Below are positions 26,144-38,260 of a stretch of 64,000 nt of DNA, in pieces. Each line of letters opens with the position of its first letter. Position 1 is the first letter of the stretch. The stretch lies in the NCBI GenBank assembly GCA_930367205.1, contig OV884012.1, positions 56,379,239 to 56,443,238 of the forward strand, in the 5' to 3' direction. The notes below the pieces were generated by a model, which saw only the letters and a list, made by a program, of their open reading frames with translations, was not told where the DNA came from and searched no databases. Source of the stretch: Acanthosoma haemorrhoidale. Its lineage: Eukaryota; Arthropoda; Insecta; Hemiptera; Acanthosomatidae. A program made the position numbers and the translations under genes.

Positions 26144-26380
26144 AACTGATGATAAATTGTTGATGCTGGGTGATTGAAATGTCAGGATATGATGATATAC
26201 TGTTATTATACAGGTTATTATCCAGGAGAAGCCGTACTGAATAGGAATGGAGAGAAAACTATTTTTGGCACAGATGAAATTATGTCCCAACTGGAAATTT
26301 GTTTTCTCTCACAAAATAAAAGTTTCCAAGTCAGTTTTACGGCCGATAGGCAGACTAAGTGCAGCCCCCTGCAGGGGCGG

Positions 26381-26399
26381 GGCCAGGTCTGACCTGGCC
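26381..26399. repeat. Perfect 9-bp palindrome with 1-nt centre
   Basis: GGCCAGGTC-T-GACCTGGCC in a GC-rich island. It could form a very tight hairpin or be a paired factor half-site; no function is assigned. Confidence 0.7.
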
Positions 26400-26699
26400 G
26401 ACTACAAACCAATGCCTAGTACCTAGGCTCCACCATAGGTAGACTCTCACTACCTTCCCGAATCCACCCGCCTCCTTTAGGCATCCAAAACCCCATATCC
26501 TTCTCATACTTCCTTCAAATGGGACTCCCCTTAGTGAAAGGCACCCATCAATCCAAAATAATTTTCCTTTTATTTTTCCCACATACCATGGTGGAATGTA
26601 TAATTAATTACTCCATGTAGCGAAGCGCTAACTATATATGTAAATTACCCTACACTCTGGTTCATGATGTGTTATAATAGAAATGCAAATCTGTGTACA

Positions 26700-27430
26700 C
26701 TTCTGGTAATAAATCATAGAGAGGTCGGTAGTCGTGAAACAAGTAACAGAGGGCGGAAGGTCCTGCAATAAAACCCTAGAGGATAAGCCACTGCCCCTAA
26801 TAAAATAGACCTTCAGTCACGTTCCGGCGGTCATAAAATCATGCCAGAAACAGTTTAGGGGACGATCGGTCACGTAGCTTGGGAGGTGTGACATCATAAA
26901 GCACACCCTTTTTAGACCAACAGTCAATAAAATCAAGGGGGATTGGCCACCTGGGCAGCAATAAACATTCCCCCTTTCAACCGACTCTGCCTTCCACGAG
27001 GGAGGGGGGGTACAATATTTATATCAGGAAGTTTCGCCCTGAAAACACACTCTGTTTCTTAGTCTCCACAGCCGCACTACTTGTCACTTTACACCAGGGC
27101 CACTTGGCCCTGGTAGGCTCACTCTTCACTCTTCTCCAGTCTCTGCATCTCGGAAGTCGCGATACTCCAGGGCCCCCCCCCCGGGGGGATCTTCTACTAG
27201 TCTACTCTCTCTCTCTCTGCCACACCTCTGGGCAGTCACCTCACAGCCTCTAGCAGACCTCTGACGACTTGTACCTATTACGCTGCCGATCTCTCGCCCG
27301 AACTCTGAAAACTGGTCTTATTCTTTTTGAACCTCTCAACCTCATCCTGAACACAGTGTATTGTCGGGACACATCCCTATCAATAAATGGAGTCAGATAT
27401 TAACGCCTACATGGAACATGGTCCATGTTG
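26700..27430 (+). mobile_element. LTR-like GC-rich block (candidate solo LTR or retroelement end)
   Basis: The block has LTR-like order. A TATA-like TATTTATAT lies at about 27017-27025, followed by GC-rich leader-like sequence. An AATAAA poly(A) signal lies near 27382, and after it a segment ending TGTTGTAAACTATAAC. Just downstream, at about 27500-27530, TGTTGACACCCGACACT could be a primer-binding or leader remnant. Two strong palindromes (27093-27114, and C/G runs at 27171-27188) lie in the leader region. No second copy was found in the window, so this rests on layout only. A host promoter or another repeat remains possible. Confidence 0.3.
27093..27114. repeat. Perfect 10-bp inverted repeat (2-nt loop)
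   Basis: ACCAGGGCCA-CT-TGGCCCTGGT. A stable GC hairpin within the LTR-like block, downstream of the TATA-like sequence. Confidence 0.75.
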
Positions 27431-27536
27431 TAAACTATAACAATCCGCACTTGTCACCAGGGCTAGAGTGATCAGGCACTCCCCTAGTGTTGCCCCCCGA
27501 CAGTTGTTGACACCCGACACTCCACATAGTTAAAAA

Positions 27537-28015
27537 GTGCTTGATATCAAAGTGATTAGAGGGGTAAAGTGTAACACCGATCATTTGGTCCGGGTATATT
27601 ATCTTACCCAATACAAGGGTACCAGGAAGAGAAATAGAAAAACATACGAGATAAGCATAGACGAGTTTCAGGATCCTGACAGGCCACAAGATTACAAGAA
27701 CACAAGAACACGCTTTAGAAGAAAACCTAAAAGCAATAGAAGTGCGAATAGAGTGGCAGGAATGCAGAATGGAGTCAGCGGAGATGATGTTCCTCCAGAG
27801 AATAATTGGGAAAGCTAGTTTGGACACCATGAGGAACTCTACAGGGCGGCAGGAGGTGAATCAGACACCATCTAGAACATCAAAAATACCAGAGCTGTTA
27901 TATGTTTCGGTCACATCCATATAATGCCAGTGAAATCATGGCAGGATCATGAAGCAAGAGGTTATACATATCAGAGAGTGGCAGAGGAGAGAGATATGTG
28001 CCAAATGTGTCCTAA
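27537..28015 (+). pseudogene. Internally deleted LINE relic: endonuclease end joined to post-RT end
   Basis: 27537-27600 reads LDIKVIRGVKCNTDHLVRV, matching the conserved end of apurinic-type LINE endonucleases (a GSDHxLV-like motif, here NTDHLV). About 180 bases later another frame reads ECRMESAEMMFLQRIIGK, then LDTMRN. This resembles the C-terminal region after the RT domain in elements annotated as craniofacial-development-protein-2-like. At 27906-27926 a third frame reads FGHIHIMP, like the FGHVxRM motif near the end of those proteins. The whole RT domain that should lie between (over 1 kb) is missing, and two frame changes are needed. This is a small deletion derivative or decayed relic, not a gene. 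Confidence 0.5.
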
Positions 28016-28559
28016 CACAATAAAGTTACCAAGGGTATTATTAATGGATAACAAGAGGGGAATTTTGTTAAGTTACAGGATTGGAAATATAATACAATAA
28101 AGTCGAAACACATATTTTATATTATTAATAAGAAGCTCCATTTTTTTTTTTAATTTGAAATCCTGCAAAATATTCCAATTTTTTTATTAACAACTAATTA
28201 ATTAATGGCACTTCACTATGTCTCAGAGATTTGGCAGTAATTTTCATGCCGTCAAATGAAACCGGCATGTCTCCAGGTCGAACATGGAACTCACAATGAC
28301 CAATACAGGCGCAGGTGGGAAATAAAAACAACGGTTTTTCGATTTTTGCGAGGAGGAATCAAGTTATTACTGTTATCAGCTATAGTAGATATCAATGCAG
28401 AGAAACTGTCAAACCGTTTTTTTTTAAATTCTTAAACAAATAATAATACAAGTGATAAAATAATCGAACTTACAAATTTCTCCTCTTCCTGCATTTAAAT
28501 GAATTTGGAGGAGTGCGTAATACAATAAATTTTAATGTTGTTAAGAGTACTCAGTCTTA

Positions 28560-29113
28560 TATTCACACTAGGTGATGAGGCTCACCTTCTATTTGTCACC
28601 GACACCAAACACTAAACACTAGGAACAAAACAAAACAAACTAAATCTCTACCTAGAACCTAGGACTAAAGTGTTCCAGCCGCGACAGCGTCCTGCCATCG
28701 TTGGGGGAACGGAGCGGGGGCTATAGTGTTAAACACCGGGCTTGTTAGATATTGTAATGAGTCAAAAAATTTGATATGTCTACGCTGGATGAATTCATCC
28801 ACCGTAGGCAGCTCAAATATCTCATGCAGCTCACTGTTTCTCCGCTGCTCGAATGAAGTACCTCTGACCACTTTCATCAGTATACCGTTTTGGAATTGTT
28901 GGAGTTTCTTAGCTGTCGTATACGTCAGATAACGAAATAGCGGTGCACCATACAGCAGAGTAGGCCTTAGTATGCTCTTGTATATCAATAGCTTGAGACG
29001 CAGTGATAGATTGGGGGAAGTCAATAAGTGCGCAAGCCGGTAAGACTTCGTGCGTGTTAGCTTCAACTTCTTCGCAAAATGGTTACTAAAATGGAGATGT
29101 CTGTCCATAACTG
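28560..29113 (-). mobile_element. Second Jockey-type LINE fragment, related to copy 1
   Basis: On the minus strand, bases 29113-28679 encode a 145-residue segment from MDRHLHF to QRWQDAV. It aligns without gaps to the C-terminal half of the RT fragment at 13.9-14.3 kb (shared LLTSPNLSLRLKL, LLYGAPLF, RRHIKFFDSLQ, SPVFNT). Both are followed by AAGGTGAGCC and ATCACCT. Beyond that the 3' ends differ, so this is a sister subfamily rather than the same one. It lacks the GVPQG and FADD motifs, and its upstream boundary at about 29113 joins unrelated sequence. Confidence 0.75.
28676..29113 (-). pseudogene. Reverse transcriptase C-terminal fragment (truncated before catalytic motifs)
   Basis: The thumb-like and C-terminal part of a Jockey-type RT, open and free of stops, ending at about 28,665-28,676. 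The catalytic FADD box is absent because the 5' truncation lies after it, so it has no enzymatic potential. The open frame continues upstream into unrelated DNA to 29279, giving an accidental 204-codon frame. Confidence 0.7.
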
Positions 29114-29729
29114 TCGAACCGGGGTTCGGGTCTGGTGAGAAAACAAAATAAAAACCAGCAAAATCTGCAGTAGCCAGGCAAGCTTTTATATTGATTAGCA
29201 CTTGGAGAGGATATAAGGAGCCTTGTATGTGTCTAGTTGCATTATATATGTTGTGACAAATGAGGGACTGGACTTGCATGGGCGGAAATCTCCCCCTTTC
29301 TGATGAATATTTGATATGAGAGATATATCTCTTATTTATTTTTTCCCCTCCATTAGAAGTACAAGCGCGGTAGGGGCAAGACTACTCAATAGCTACATAG
29401 CTATAACAAAATGTTTAGGGTGATCAATCAAAGCAAGGATTCTGATTAGTAAATTTTTTTTCTTACCATCTATATGTTTACATGAATTAGGAACATTTTT
29501 TTAGGATTCCTTTTGTTGTTTTTTCCATGGAAAACCCTTATTTAAAACGGGTTCCTGTCTGTATGCCTGTTTGTGAATACCCTGTTCAAGCTAGAGACAT
29601 AGACTTTATATGGAGATCTCATCTGATATTGGGAAGTAATCATAAATATAGGCATCTTTATAAAACATAACAAATAAAAATCCTTGTCACATCATACGAA
29701 GAAGCAGGGACTGACGATGGTTTATGAAA

Positions 29730-29957
29730 TAGTTGGTAGGTGGCGCTGAAGAAGTAAAGCGGTTAACACTAGGCATTACACATCTCAACCTTAAACTCGG
29801 TTTTCATAATGAGATTCTCTACTTCTTATTCAAGTAGCTACTCATTTACCTTTATGAGGCTTAGTGAGTTAACCCAAGACAGCCGGACATCGAACTAGAG
29901 GGTCTCCGAAGTTAGAAGTCAGCATACTAACCACGAAACCACGGGGAAGGTCATCCT
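29730..29957 (-). mobile_element. Probable tRNA-derived SINE
   Basis: On the minus strand the head at about 29957-29880 reads CCCCGTGGTTTCGTGGTTAG, then TATGCTGACTTC, then TAGTTCGATGTCCGGC. This gives an A-box-like TGGTTTCGTGG and a B-box-like AGTTCGATGTCC at tRNA-like spacing, the internal RNA polymerase III promoter of tRNA genes and SINEs. About 150 bases of unrelated body follow, to about 29730. It is not a functional tRNA: the acceptor stem does not close. No second copy with the same body was seen in this window. Confidence 0.5.
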
Positions 29958-29959
29958 AA

Positions 29960-32900
29960 TAAGTAACGTATGAAATCAAAGATCCTGATAACACTACTAT
30001 GTGTTATTAATCAGGGCTTTATTGGACAATTATTACAAAAGAGGCACTAAAATCGTTTAAAGTCATTTACATTCAGCACGCCATATATATATATATTTGA
30101 ACGAGATGTCTGAGTTAGGAATGATGGAGTTTCTGCGACAGTGTAATAAAAATGAGATAAACTTATAGTTAAACATACTAGGTACTTTCCACTAGAAATG
30201 TTTATTTTATTGTGTTGACTATCACTAAATATTGTGCCTTTTCGAAAAAATAAAAATATATACCCACACAAACCACATACCCACACAAACGCGTACAAAT
30301 CGGCTAGAACGGCATGAAAATACGTAAGATCTGTTGTTAGCTCCCACAACTTTATTTACTATAATATCCTCAAATTTAATATTGGTTACTGCCCTTAATT
30401 ACCTATATGGTTAATGTCCTTCGCCATGAAGAGAAAATTATTAATAGTTTATGAGCAGCGACTTGAGAAACTTTATAAGTCAAAGAGATGCGAGCTTGTA
30501 ATGGAGGCTGATTCTATTCATTTTATTTTCACATACATCCTGTTATTATATCTTTTTTTTTTTTTTTAGAAAGTTCATTTCGCAACATTTTCTAAATTGT
30601 AAGATTACAATTATACACAATTCCACTCACTCAATATGTGCAGTTTCCATTCATACTAATTCAAAATCTGGCCAAGAGCCCCCTTGCCCCGAGAATTCGC
30701 CAGCTAACGTTCAATATAGAACATTTCGGATTGATAACCTGAGAAATACCTATTTGAAAGTAAGGCCCCTTCGGGCTCGGCCAATCAAATTTCTTGTTGT
30801 GCTTCATGACATAGTAGATCATACGATTAGGTGGAAGTAATTTTTCGCGGATTTTAAACATCCTGAACTTGATTAGAAAATTACGAGAAGCCCCTGCTCT
30901 ACCTATTAGTATTCACCGCGGCCTCATCAACAATGTGCTCGAAGTAAGTCACTTAGGTGATTCACATCAACTCGACAGAGTAAAATTATGGGACCAGACG
31001 TGCTTAAGCTGAAGTTCAATCTCCTTCCCCCACTTCAGCTGTTATTGGCAGACTGTTATTCTGTTCAGAGATTATTACTGTCATCTACTGATTCGTACTT
31101 ACTGCTTTTAATTTATCAATTTACAATATACTCAATGATTTTTAATTGTTCTATTAAGATCCTCACTCACCATAAAAGGTGTGACTAAAGTAGGAAAACT
31201 TAATTTACGAACGAGATCAATATAATTTTCTCATAGAAATATTCCACAGTTGTTTGGAGGAAAGTGTGGAATTTTAATGAACGAATCTTCATGAATGAGG
31301 CATTCATTATAAACAATGAAAAAGCGTACCTCCTCAAAGTCACACAGCATTAAGTTTTAGATTTTTAAAATAATCATGATAAAGGGCTCTGCTCTACGCA
31401 TGCGCTTATTGTTTTCGGGATTGTTATAATATTTTATTGTATTTCATTTTGGTAATCAGATCCGATTAACAAGTTGATTTTTCATCGAATTTATTTATGA
31501 ATGACGTTTCGCTGATGGATTGTTTGAAGGTAAAAGTAAATTTGGTAAATAAATTTACGATTGCCGTCCCAAAATAGGAAGAAAAAAAAGTACACAAATA
31601 ATGTCATATATAAACATCTTATTTAATTTAAATTTAAGAAACATATATAATAATGCAACAGATAAATGAACTATATATAAAGCCAAAGGGTCATTGAATC
31701 TAATAATTGAGTGGGCCTTACAGCCTTTGGAGCTAGTGAAAGCGTTAAGTCCAAAAAAAAGATATTTTTCAGTCAATGAACCTTGTTACTCCACCAGTTT
31801 ATGGGTGAGCGCTAACGGTAAAGATAACAACTTAACAGGTGGTTAATACATAAGTAGATCAATCTTGCAAAGGCATTATGCTAGGAGCCAAACGACAAAA
31901 ATTACTCACTTAAGTGTGAAGCATTACGCAATAATAACGATTAATGACTATTTGGTTATTTGCCACGGTCACAATATGTTTAAAGGTATTGAAAAAAATA
32001 TACTGTGTTTTGTTGAATTAGTTCATTCTGTTCGTGTTGCTTCAAAAACAAAGGGACCAGGGACCAAAATGCAAAATTACACGCGAAACATGCGTACATG
32101 TTAAAGACTGTTAGCAATTACATATAGGACCCTAACATTTTATATTGTTCATAACGCCAAGATTTTCAAAGGCAGGCAGACATACGAGGGAAACCATAAA
32201 ACTTCCTGATTTTGAAAAAAAAAATCTATAAATCCCTGAAAATTAATAAATATACGACTAAAAACCCATTAGAAAAATGTCAACTTACTTCCACTAAAAT
32301 CAAAACTGACTTCTGGAAACCAATTAATACCACATAAAGCAGTAATCCACCTCACAATGACATATGGTGCTCCGGTTTGAAGTTATACTTGTACATCAAA
32401 TTACAGGAAATACAAAACTTAACAATTACCCTCGATAGACCAACGTAACCACCCTGCTAACAGGTCTACAATTACCCGCAATCCAGCAGTATGTACACTC
32501 CCATACAAAGGATTTCTTTTTTCTAACTTCCATACAAAAAATCCATAAATATGAGAAAAAGGCAATTACAGTAGGGGTTGTAATTGTAGGCAATTCCCTC
32601 AAAAAATAAATGCACAAACCCTCACAAATCATATATTGTTTGCATAACATATAGCAAATTAAATTTATATCTACTTAATTACTTAACCACTAAATTACTA
32701 TTTTATATTTTATTCTGTAGGTTTTTGTTAAGTTTTTCCTTGTGCTAAACTTTTCCATCATTTATTGCGTTACCAGCTACTTATAAAAAACAAAAACATA
32801 TACACCTTTCTCTGGTATACCCACGATTTATTTTACCCTGATACGAGCGCAATCAGCGACTACGACACCTTTTTAAGTAACAGAAATAAAATCGAATAGG

Positions 32901-35268
32901 ACACGAATTAAAAAAATCAAAGTAAAAAAGTTAAATGAGGCCTATATTATTCTTACGCGATGAGAATTACTGAGAAGAGTAACAGATCCGATTGTGCCAA
33001 TATAAAATAAATTGTGAGTATATCAGAGATAGATGAGTATTTACTAATAAGAATACCCCACAACCTGCCACATAAAATCAAGAATACGAAGTAAACGTTT
33101 CTAGGGTCGGCCTGATATGCCTCAGTGACATACACAAACTACGGGTCTTCATGAGATGCATTGCTACGGCTCGAATAAATTTCTTTATCATTCAAGAAAG
33201 AAGAATAACTAAAAAAGCAATAACAGATAAATCAACAAGAAACGTGGGAACCACAGTTACAAGAACCCGCATACAACTGAAGAAAGCACGGGGTTCTACA
33301 CGAGCCACACTGGCAGGAAGGGAACTCCTCTGGCTAATTAGATAGCAGTGGTCAGTCACCTCAAAAAAGGGAGCCCATCATCCTGGAGCACGCCTCACTT
33401 AGTGGCCAACGGCCTGGAATATTCCAGCAAGATGGGGGAGTATCTGCGTCTTCTCCAGTATCAGTACTACGGGCAATGGCTCGGCTAAAAAACAGCAACG
33501 GGGAAACAACAATATTGTGCAAAACAAAACTAGATGAGTTGTGTCTTTACATTTTGAACAACTAGTTTTCCATACTGTTCAGTCAGATACCTGTTGTCTT
33601 TTTTCCCTATAACTTTTCAAAAGTCATGCACGTTAACGAAATAACGTAGTGCCAGGGCCATCAAGAAGGAGATGGGTTGATGCGAGCCGATTTCCCGGGC
33701 CCAGATGTCATCCACATTTTTTTTTTACTTACTAATTAATTTTTTTTGAACAGTTAACTAATATATAGTAGTTTTAAATATTTTTTTACGTGATAATCCT
33801 GCTATTTTTAATATGTTATTTTTATAACATTCTTCTAAACATACTAATTAATTATTCAAAATTGAAGCAACTTCCTCACTTACGTATGTGTGTGTATATA
33901 TCTCGGACGGATACAACACTATGTCCATTTTTTTCCATATTGACTTTATTACCGTAAAAAAGGTTTTTTTTCATTTTATAACAACTGCATGATGTAAATA
34001 ACAATAAATAGAATGTTCTGGTAAAATATTGTTTCAACATCTCAATAAATAGCTGTGCCAATAACACTTTTTAAGTTATTTAAAAAGTTTAAAACTCCTC
34101 TCCTGTAAAGTTATGAAAATGGACAGTGTTGTATCCCTCCGAGGTACAGATATATATACATACATATAGATGTATATCTATAACCTAAGTACATACCAAC
34201 TAGACCAAACCTTACTTTGACAAAAATATTTGCTAAAGGAGGAGGAGTTAGGTGACATTTACTATTCTGGTGAGGATTGAAGTTGCCAAGTAAAACCAAT
34301 CATGAGAATCATAAGTCCACCCGTAATTGAATTAACCTTGTTACTTGCAGCTTTAAGATAATTAAGAGTCTAATGATCTAAGGCAAGGAAACCTTGTGAT
34401 TCCATCCTTTCTTCCTTCCACAGCTCGAGTAAATAAGGGATTAAACCCTCACAAAGTAACTTGGTACCTCACAAACACTAGTATCTAAAACAATACAAAA
34501 AGGTGGAAAAAATGCGATTGACGCTTGATTCGCAATTGATACTTTTTATTAAAAATAGTTTATTTAAAAAAAAGATAAATTTAAATTTTGAACTTAATAT
34601 TTTTATTTTTTTACCGCAGCCCTCATCTTTATTTTAAGTTTCTCAATACGTAGTTAAAAAGGTGCCATAGATGTTTAGAGGTTTAATACACCAATAACTC
34701 AGCAGATGAGACAGCCCCATAAACTAGAATATTAATATAACTTTGTTTGTAACTTGTCCAAGAAGTTGTTTATTTATTCCCTTTCATACACTGACAATGC
34801 ACAATGAGTAGTTGAACCGGTACCCAAAGTCGCTACTGTTAGTGATTCGCCCCTTACCTTCTTTTGTTACAGAAGACAACATAGTCCTTAAGGGGGCATA
34901 TTTATGTTTCATGACGGGCTATAATTACGAGTATGTCACCACAGATCGTTTTGGAAAAGATCATTGCAGTATAAGGAAGGAATGTATAAGGAACGGGATT
35001 ACACGGAGAAAGCTATACTGATCTTATCCGTATACGTGACTGTGCATCAGGCCATATAAACATGCATTGATTTCTGTTCACATGTATGGACATGAAATCT
35101 ATACGTTAGGCATAAGTGCATGATCGAATCGAGAACTTCCAGTGATTGCCGATCCCGAACGGAGGGCTCAACATCATTCAGAACAAGTACCGTGCGTTGA
35201 TCGTCTTTCGTTTAATCTAAGCATCCAGTATCATAACGGTCGTAAAAATTATGCACTCCTTCTAAAAT
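29960..35268. other. AT-rich stretch without a recognised gene
   Basis: No recognised exon. A degenerate repeat end lies at about 32165-32235. A GC-richer patch at 33240-33710 includes VPGPSRRRWVDA in one frame (33651-33686), faintly like LINE C-termini but too short to call. Several short open frames have no domain. Confidence 0.4.
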
Positions 35269-35269
35269 T

Positions 35270-35765
35270 TTAAATGTATATATATTCCAAAGTCTGCCTC
35301 CATTTGTTCACGCTAATTAGATGTAAACGAACACGATGGAAGTTATGAAGAGCGAAGAATGAAACGGTGTCTGATCTTTGGATCCGGCAATTGAAAATTA
35401 AATAAAAAAGAAACAAACTCCAACAGTGAAACACTGGAATAAGAGCTGATGAAACCGAAGCACTCGCCGCTACCACCTTCGGGGAAAAGACCACTTGTAG
35501 GAGACGGCTAATAGCGGGTAGGCATGGCAGATAGTGCACAAGCCGCCACGGTTCGCTTGTCCCTTCATTACCTTCGTCCACTAGTACTGCGGTACTGGTG
35601 TACAGGTGTACCGTTAGAGCGGATAGCTCTATGTAGCTCCAGGCATTAGTGCAATCACTTAGCCAAGTGCATCTAGGATCGGTTGGCAGATACCCGCTTC
35701 GTGCCGGCGGATAATAAGACCAGGCCACTCACCCCCATTACCTGGGAGGACTCGGGAGGTGAAAC
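35270..35765 (-). other. GC-rich island with a 152-codon open frame, unrecognised
   Basis: The minus strand is open from 35728 to 35270 (152 codons), in DNA clearly richer in G+C than its surroundings (35440-35765). The frame is Ser/Tyr/Leu-rich with a hydrophobic stretch in the middle (residues near 110-125). It becomes AT-rich at its end. I recognise no domain. Such islands in insect genomes are often LINE 5' untranslated or ORF1 pieces, and that is my first guess. A host exon is possible but I see no good splice-site pair. Confidence 0.25.
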
Positions 35766-36299
35766 AACAAAGGGAGGAACATAGGTTGGCGTGTTCAAAA
35801 TGAATAATTTTACAATAGTGAAAATAATCGAAAGATAAAGGAAAAAGAAAAATCACTTAATTAAGAGTTTTGATACGGTTGCAAAAAGGATTTTTATGAA
35901 ATTTTATAGTAATAGTCAACTAAAGATTCAACACGTAATACATATTATGAATGAAAACGTCGACTCCAATAATATGGTACCATACTTCATGAGGTAAATA
36001 ACAAATTTTTATATACCAGGGGACTCCACTGCTCGCATTGATCATCAACTCCTGTGCCAGACCCAGTCACATGTTTTATAAATGAATGTATATATATAAT
36101 AAGAAAAGCTACTAACAGCCCACTAGATAGACTGAGGGAGCAGGTCCTCATTCGTATCTCGAAACCTCTGCCACTTTCATATCGAATTAATAATTAAATT
36201 AGTATTTGTTAATTATAGACAAATATTTTACTAATAGCTACTAATTAATTGTCTCATAATCATGTTTTTCAATGATACCTATAATTTTAAATATTCCCA

Positions 36300-36450
36300 A
36301 TAACAAATGGGATCTCCATAGAAAATTACAGGTTTCTAGGTTGAACAGGAGGCCTTAATACTAGGACCACTAAGACAATTGACAGAATGACACACGTGTA
36401 TAAACATGAGGATTTTTGACTTTGAAAATTAATAAACAAAACCATACAAA
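36300..36450 (+). repeat. Degenerate dispersed repeat end, copy 4
   Basis: Shares ATGAGGATTTTTGACTTTG, AATAAACAAAACCATACAAA with 22637-22690, preceded by a region with GGTTGAACAGGAGGCC that resembles the GTTTGAACAGGAGACCC word at about 16955. Links this end to the old repeat of 16.9/17.6 kb. Confidence 0.4.
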
Positions 36451-37023
36451 TCAGAGATGTAGGCACTTGATAGACAGAAAAGTAAAGAATCCAGTACTGC
36501 TTTGAGCACTATGCCGTCAAATCCCAATACTTTTAGGACGAATAGGCAGACTTTAATGTACCAACAGTTCTAAGCCAGAGCAGGGGAAAGCGAAGCTACG
36601 TCCACAGAATCATTAATAAAAAGAAAATATCTTATGTCTAGTCTGAAACTAATAAACCAACCAAACGCTATTATTTGGGAATGGATACGTGACTATGATG
36701 TTAGATTGTGGAATGAAGTAATTGGAAAGATTGGATGAAGTAATCAACTATTATTTCGCTAATATTTCACGGATTATTACTTTGAACGCTGTGGATGACA
36801 CCAATTTCACAGACCTCCACCAACGCGATGCAGAGTTACACTTGTCGAGGCATATTGAATTTATGTCATATTGCACTTTCTGCAACAATTTGGTTCGAAA
36901 TCCATCGCAGGCAACAGATATTCTTTTTCTAATCGGCTCACAATCAGTATATTCATAAGATTCGACTTTTTGCGTGTAAATCTGAAGGTATATCGGTAAA
37001 TCTTTTACATTTACATCAATAGA

Positions 37024-37388
37024 TATATAATGCTAAGAATATTGTAATGCTAATATTATATATAACGCTAAAAGTAGAAGGGGGTTGAGCAGAACTGTAT
37101 ACCTGCCTCGTGACTTCATGGAAGTCACTGATATTTTTAAGTAAGCAACCACATTCCTTCCTAGACCTCCATCCCAATTCCGGGAACTACCCTTCTCTTA
37201 TACTGATATGTCTCAGCTTTAGCCCCAGTCACCACTTGTTTCCCAAACACTCGTCCCTAAACATCCCAACTAGGATGTAGCAACACAACTCTTAATATTT
37301 GTATATACCAGTGTTTTGCTTGTACTTCGTAATAAAGCTTTTCTTTCTTTTCTTTTAGAATACTATCCTCCACAAAGATTATTTAACT
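37024..37388 (+). mobile_element. Dispersed repeat with internal poly(A) signal, copy 2
   Basis: Full-length match to the minus strand of 25756-26143. It starts at TATATAATGCTAAGAATATTG, keeps GAGCAGAACTGTATACCTGC and has AATAAAGC at 37331-37338. It ends ACAAAGATTATTTAACT. It carries a few small indels relative to copy 1, which has an extra ACACTACTTAAGGGCAC-like insertion. The longest plus-strand copy. Confidence 0.65.
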
Positions 37389-38195
37389 AATGAAAGGTTT
37401 AAGCCGGAAACAATGGAGTAACAAATAATAACATTAGTAACAATTTCAAATCATTCAAAATGTTTTCAAAATGATTCAAATCATAGACGAAAAAACGAAC
37501 AAGTAAAAATTTAAAGATGATTATCCGCCATTTTCCATTATAGGAATAATAAATTTTCACCTCTGTTAAAGAAGTGCAGGAGATAATTTGCCGCACTGCT
37601 TGGCACTGTTAGAACTTTCAACATCTAAAAGTGAAAACGGAAAAAAATCATTTCCACTTATTTTTACTTTTGTCCGTTACGTAAATTCTAGAGGGAGCTA
37701 TAACAAAGACTTCTTCTAAGTGCAATCAAGATGTTCTAGAAAGACAAAAAGAAAGTATGGGAAAGCAGGGTGTGCTTTTTCTCAGTCATTATTCTCTGAA
37801 AATTAGAACACCCAGGAATAACTCAGTTAGTCATGATTTTCCATAGTATTGATGTTCAAAAGGAGACATTTATGTGTGTATATTTGCTCTTTGAGTTGTT
37901 TAATTAAGCTGAAGAAACTCGTATCCTTATAATGATGATAATTACGATACGATACGATCATTATTAATTGTGGCATGTAATCCCATTAGTGTAAGTATTA
38001 ATAATTATTTCAATAAAGTGGTAGGTCCTCGGAACATAGGAGCTTACATTATATACACACAGTTACATCACTTAAGCTCTCGACACATGCATTAACATAA
38101 TGATTTGAATTATCAAAGAGAAGTAGAAACATCCCCACCACCTAAAGCGCGACATCATTAATTTAGGTAATTGATTATTGGACTTCCAGATTATT

Positions 38196-38260
38196 CATAT
38201 GTATAGCATATACATTATATCATATGTATATTAGACTATATGGTATATCATATGTAATAT
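38196..38260. repeat. AT-rich palindromic minisatellite
   Basis: Repeats CATATGTATA / TATACATATG-like words (CATATGTATAGCATATAC, then TATCATATGTATATTAG, then TATATCATATGTAATAT) in about three irregular units. It is self-complementary and could extrude; no function is inferred. Confidence 0.55.

Noticed and set aside
33651..33686. VPGPSRRRWVDA, resembling the C-terminus of some LINE proteins
   Set aside because: Only twelve residues, no supporting neighbours in frame.
36722..36958. 78-codon frame with some coding-like composition
   Set aside because: No homology recognised and no clear splice sites; not enough to call an exon.
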